64,000 nucleotides of DNA from positions 682,001 to 746,000 of the forward strand of contig NZ_BAAAYO010000002.1 in NCBI RefSeq assembly GCF_039536325.1, in the 5' to 3' direction. Below, piece by piece: positions 61,886 to 64,000 of this stretch (its first letter is position 1; every line of letters begins with the position of its first letter). A model generated the notes under the pieces. That model saw only the letters and a list, made by a program, of their open reading frames with translations, had not been told where the DNA came from and searched no databases. The DNA is from Paenibacillus_AB hodogayensis (GTDB lineage: Bacteria > Bacillota > Bacilli > Paenibacillales > NBRC-103111). The translations under genes and the position numbers were made by a program.

Positions 61886-63352
61886 TCACGATAGGGAGGC
61901 AGGTTCAGCCGATGGCACGCGAACGTAAAATACCGTTCCTTCCCCGATGCGGCTTTCGGCGCGTATCGTCCCGTTCATCGCCTCCACGATCGACTTGCTG
62001 ATCGACAAGCCGAGTCCGGCTCCGCCGGATTTGCGCGTACGCGACGACTCGCTCCGGTAAAAACGGTCAAAGATGCGGGACAGATGCTCCTCGGGAATGC
62101 CCGAGCCGTTATCGCGGATCGCCAGTTCGACCGCGTTCTCTTCCTTTGTCAACGAAACGGCGATTGTTCCAGTGGCCGAATCGGTATGTTGAACGGCATT
62201 CTGAAACAAATTAAGCACCACCTGCTTCATTTTATCCGCGTCGTATACAGCCTGGGCCCCGTTCATCAATCTAAACGTCACGGAGCGCTGATCGGCCAGC
62301 AGCCGAAGCTGCGCTTCCATTTCCTTCAACAGCTGGTCCAGCTCGCCTGGGCGCACTTCCATCCGTGGGGCGCGATCGAGCTTGGCGAGCAGCAGCAGAT
62401 CGTTCACCAGCTTGTTGATCCGCTCCGATTCGCCGTGCATGCTGGTCAGCGCCTTATGCAGCTGATTCGGCTGATGCATCGCCCCGCGCAGCAGCACCTC
62501 CAGAAACCCGTGTATCGATGTGAGCGGCGTACGCAGCTCGTGAGAGGCATCGGCGATAAAGCGCCGCATCTGCTCCCGGGCTTCCTTCTCGGCAAGAAAC
62601 GACGCTTCCAGCCTTTCCAGCATGCCGTTGAACGAGTGAGCCAAGCTGTCGATCTCTTGCTGGCCTTGCTGCGGCGGCAGCCGCTCTCCCAAGCTTCCGG
62701 CATCGATCCTGCCGACCGTGTTGACCATTTTGGACAGCGGCACCAGCGTCTTTTTCAAAACCGGAATAAAGGCCAGCAGCCCTAGCACAAGCGCGACCAG
62801 CGACAGCGATACGAAGGTCATGAACTGCCGGACCGCCACTTCCTTCAACGGCTTCGTGCTCGCGCTCAGCTGGACGACGCCTTGCACGCGCCCCCGCACA
62901 TCGAGCGGCTGGAGCACGACGAGATATTCATAGCCTTCCGCATCGCTGGCGATTTTATAGTCCTGCCTTTTCTTCTTGCGGGCCGCTTCATAAATTTCCC
63001 GATCCAGCTTCGGCGGGTTGCCGGAATTGGGCCAATTGGACACGTTCGTCACATTTCCGGACAGATCGACAACGGCGAGCGACATGTCGGGCAAAAAAAA
63101 CATCGGCTTCGGCCCCCGTCCCCCTCCCTCGTTGCCCTGCTCCAAATTGAGCAGCGCTTCGCGGGGAACCGAGAGCAGTTGGCTTTGCATCGTATCGGCC
63201 TTATTCCGGAACAAAAACTCCCGCATCACGGCATACTGGACGATGCCGATGAACAGCAGGATCACGGCCATCACGAGCAGCGAACGGGACAGCAGCTGAA
63301 ACCGGAGCGAATGGGGGGTCATTGCGGCCGGAAGCTTAAACGGGAGCTTCAT
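61886..63352 (-). CDS. Sensor histidine kinase
   Basis: The 488-residue kinase has two membrane segments (about 22-44 and about 178-200) around a ~130-residue extracellular sensor, a HAMP domain, a HisKA domain with 'ADASHELRTPLTSIHG' (phospho-His), and a HATPase with N-box 'NLFQNAVQH', 'DNGSGIP' and 'GGAGLGLSI'. The ATG at 63352 overlaps the response regulator stop (ATGA). It pairs with that regulator; the signal is unknown. Confidence 0.93.
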   Translation of the reverse strand: MKLPFKLPAAMTPHSLRFQLLSRSLLVMAVILLFIGIVQYAVMREFLFRNKADTMQSQLLSVPREALLNLEQGNEGGGRGPKPMFFLPDMSLAVVDLSGNVTNVSNWPNSGNPPKLDREIYEAARKKKRQDYKIASDAEGYEYLVVLQPLDVRGRVQGVVQLSASTKPLKEVAVRQFMTFVSLSLVALVLGLLAFIPVLKKTLVPLSKMVNTVGRIDAGSLGERLPPQQGQQEIDSLAHSFNGMLERLEASFLAEKEAREQMRRFIADASHELRTPLTSIHGFLEVLLRGAMHQPNQLHKALTSMHGESERINKLVNDLLLLAKLDRAPRMEVRPGELDQLLKEMEAQLRLLADQRSVTFRLMNGAQAVYDADKMKQVVLNLFQNAVQHTDSATGTIAVSLTKEENAVELAIRDNGSGIPEEHLSRIFDRFYRSESSRTRKSGGAGLGLSISKSIVEAMNGTIRAESRIGEGTVFYVRVPSAEPASLS

Positions 63353-64000
63353 GTCGCATCGACCCTGTAGCCCGCACCGCGCAGCGTGCGTATAATCCGG
63401 TGCTCCTTGTCCCCCAGCTTGTCGCGCAGCGAGCGGATGTACACTTCCACAATATTTTCTTCGCCGCCGAAATCGTAGCCCCATACTTTGTCCAGAATGA
63501 CGCTCTTGCTCAGCACCAGGCCATGGTTAATGACCATAAATTTCAGCAGCTCGTATTCGGTCGGAGAAAGCTCCAGTACCCGGTCGTGGTGGGCGATTTC
63601 CTTGCGCCGGTCGTCGATCCGGAAAGGGCCGACCGTCACTTCCCCGAGCAAGTTCGGGAATTGGTTGCGGATTCGGGCATGGATGCGCGCGAGCAGTTCC
63701 TCGAAGCTGAACGGCTTGACGACGTAATCGTCGGCCCCAAGCGTCAGCCCCTTCACGCGATCGTCGACCTCGTCTCTGGCCGTCAGCATAATGATGGCGA
63801 CATGCTCGGTTTTTTTCAGCAGCCGGCAAACCTCGAAGCCGTCCATACCGGGCATCATCACGTCGAGAATGACGATATGCGGTTGAAACGACTTGGCTGC
63901 CGTCACCGCCGTCATTCCGTCCGCAGCCGTCTGCATCTCGAATCCCTCGTTCATAAGCCCCAGCTCGAGAAACTGCAAAATATTCGGCTCGTCGTCCACA
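63349..64000 (-). CDS. OmpR-family response regulator (5' end cut by right edge)
   Basis: Receiver domain with 'ILDVMMPGMDG' (phospho-acceptor Asp), 'LTARDEV' and 'DYVVKPF', followed by the winged helix 'LSPTEYELLKFMVINHG' and 'IRTLRGAGYRVDAT'. The visible frame begins 'VDDEP', so the first few residues lie beyond base 64000; the GTG at 63999 is not the true start. Translationally coupled to the downstream kinase. Confidence 0.93.
   Translation of the reverse strand, partial: VDDEPNILQFLELGLMNEGFEMQTAADGMTAVTAAKSFQPHIVILDVMMPGMDGFEVCRLLKKTEHVAIIMLTARDEVDDRVKGLTLGADDYVVKPFSFEELLARIHARIRNQFPNLLGEVTVGPFRIDDRRKEIAHHDRVLELSPTEYELLKFMVINHGLVLSKSVILDKVWGYDFGGEENIVEVYIRSLRDKLGDKEHRIIRTLRGAGYRVDAT

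Overview
The window reads as chromosome from a GC-rich, spore-forming Gram-positive bacterium of the Paenibacillaceae (Paenibacillus or Cohnella type). The inference rests on AGGAGG-type ribosome binding sites with frequent TTG/GTG starts, a T-box in front of a homodimeric-type glycyl-tRNA synthetase, a sporulation-type Ku/LigD end-joining set, a YesN-like membrane AraC regulator beside LplB-type sugar transport genes, EcsC, HemAT and 3D-domain proteins, and SLH- and CAP-domain surface proteins. No phage, CRISPR array, intact insertion sequence or rRNA was seen. There is one tRNA (Thr, CGT anticodon). Two short N runs (17262-17288 and 33458-33486) are assembly gaps.

Layout. 1-4000: the end of an AIM24-family gene, a small protein, then Ku, a stand-alone LigD ligase and a stand-alone LigD polymerase (non-homologous end joining). 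4000-11400: HemAT aerotaxis sensor, cardiolipin synthase, CPBP membrane protease, and a MoxR/DUF58/DUF4129 operon. 11500-13000: an ECF41-type sigma factor and its probable target, an AhpD-like CxxC protein. 13000-16650: a tightly overlapping ddl-murF-alr peptidoglycan precursor operon on the minus strand. 16800-22700: a small membrane protein, a methyltransferase broken by a gap, an ECF sigma/membrane-partner pair with a probable autoregulated promoter, an LD-carboxypeptidase, a LysM-M23 endopeptidase and ferritin. 22900-25700: an SsuABC/TauABC-like ABC importer. 25700-33500: EcsC, thymidine kinase, a frameshifted CAP protein, glyS with its T-box, and an SLH-CAP protein.

33500-44500: small proteins, an acyltransferase pair, a PAS-GGDEF-EAL protein, a heterodimeric ABC exporter, a small zinc-ribbon protein, and a radical SAM protein behind a LexA-like operator. 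44600-57200: tRNA-Thr, then a carbohydrate-use region with an AraC/YesN regulator, two LplB/YtcP-type permeases and a binding protein (plus strand), facing a binding protein and a very large multidomain putative glycosidase (minus strand). 57200-64000: an 800-base stretch with no recognised gene, a 3D-domain protein, a polysaccharide deacetylase, an orphan response regulator, an Rrf2 regulator, an acyl-CoA thioesterase, and a two-component system cut by the right edge.

Cell-envelope work dominates: precursor synthesis, peptidoglycan hydrolases, deacetylase, cardiolipin synthase and surface CAP/SLH proteins. Two ECF sigma factors and several two-component proteins sit among them. The best leads are a LexA-like box exactly at a promoter for the radical SAM gene, two ECF-type promoters at expected positions, a short repeat present three times in intergenic DNA, and the giant secreted hydrolase paired with a solute-binding protein that has no permease beside it.
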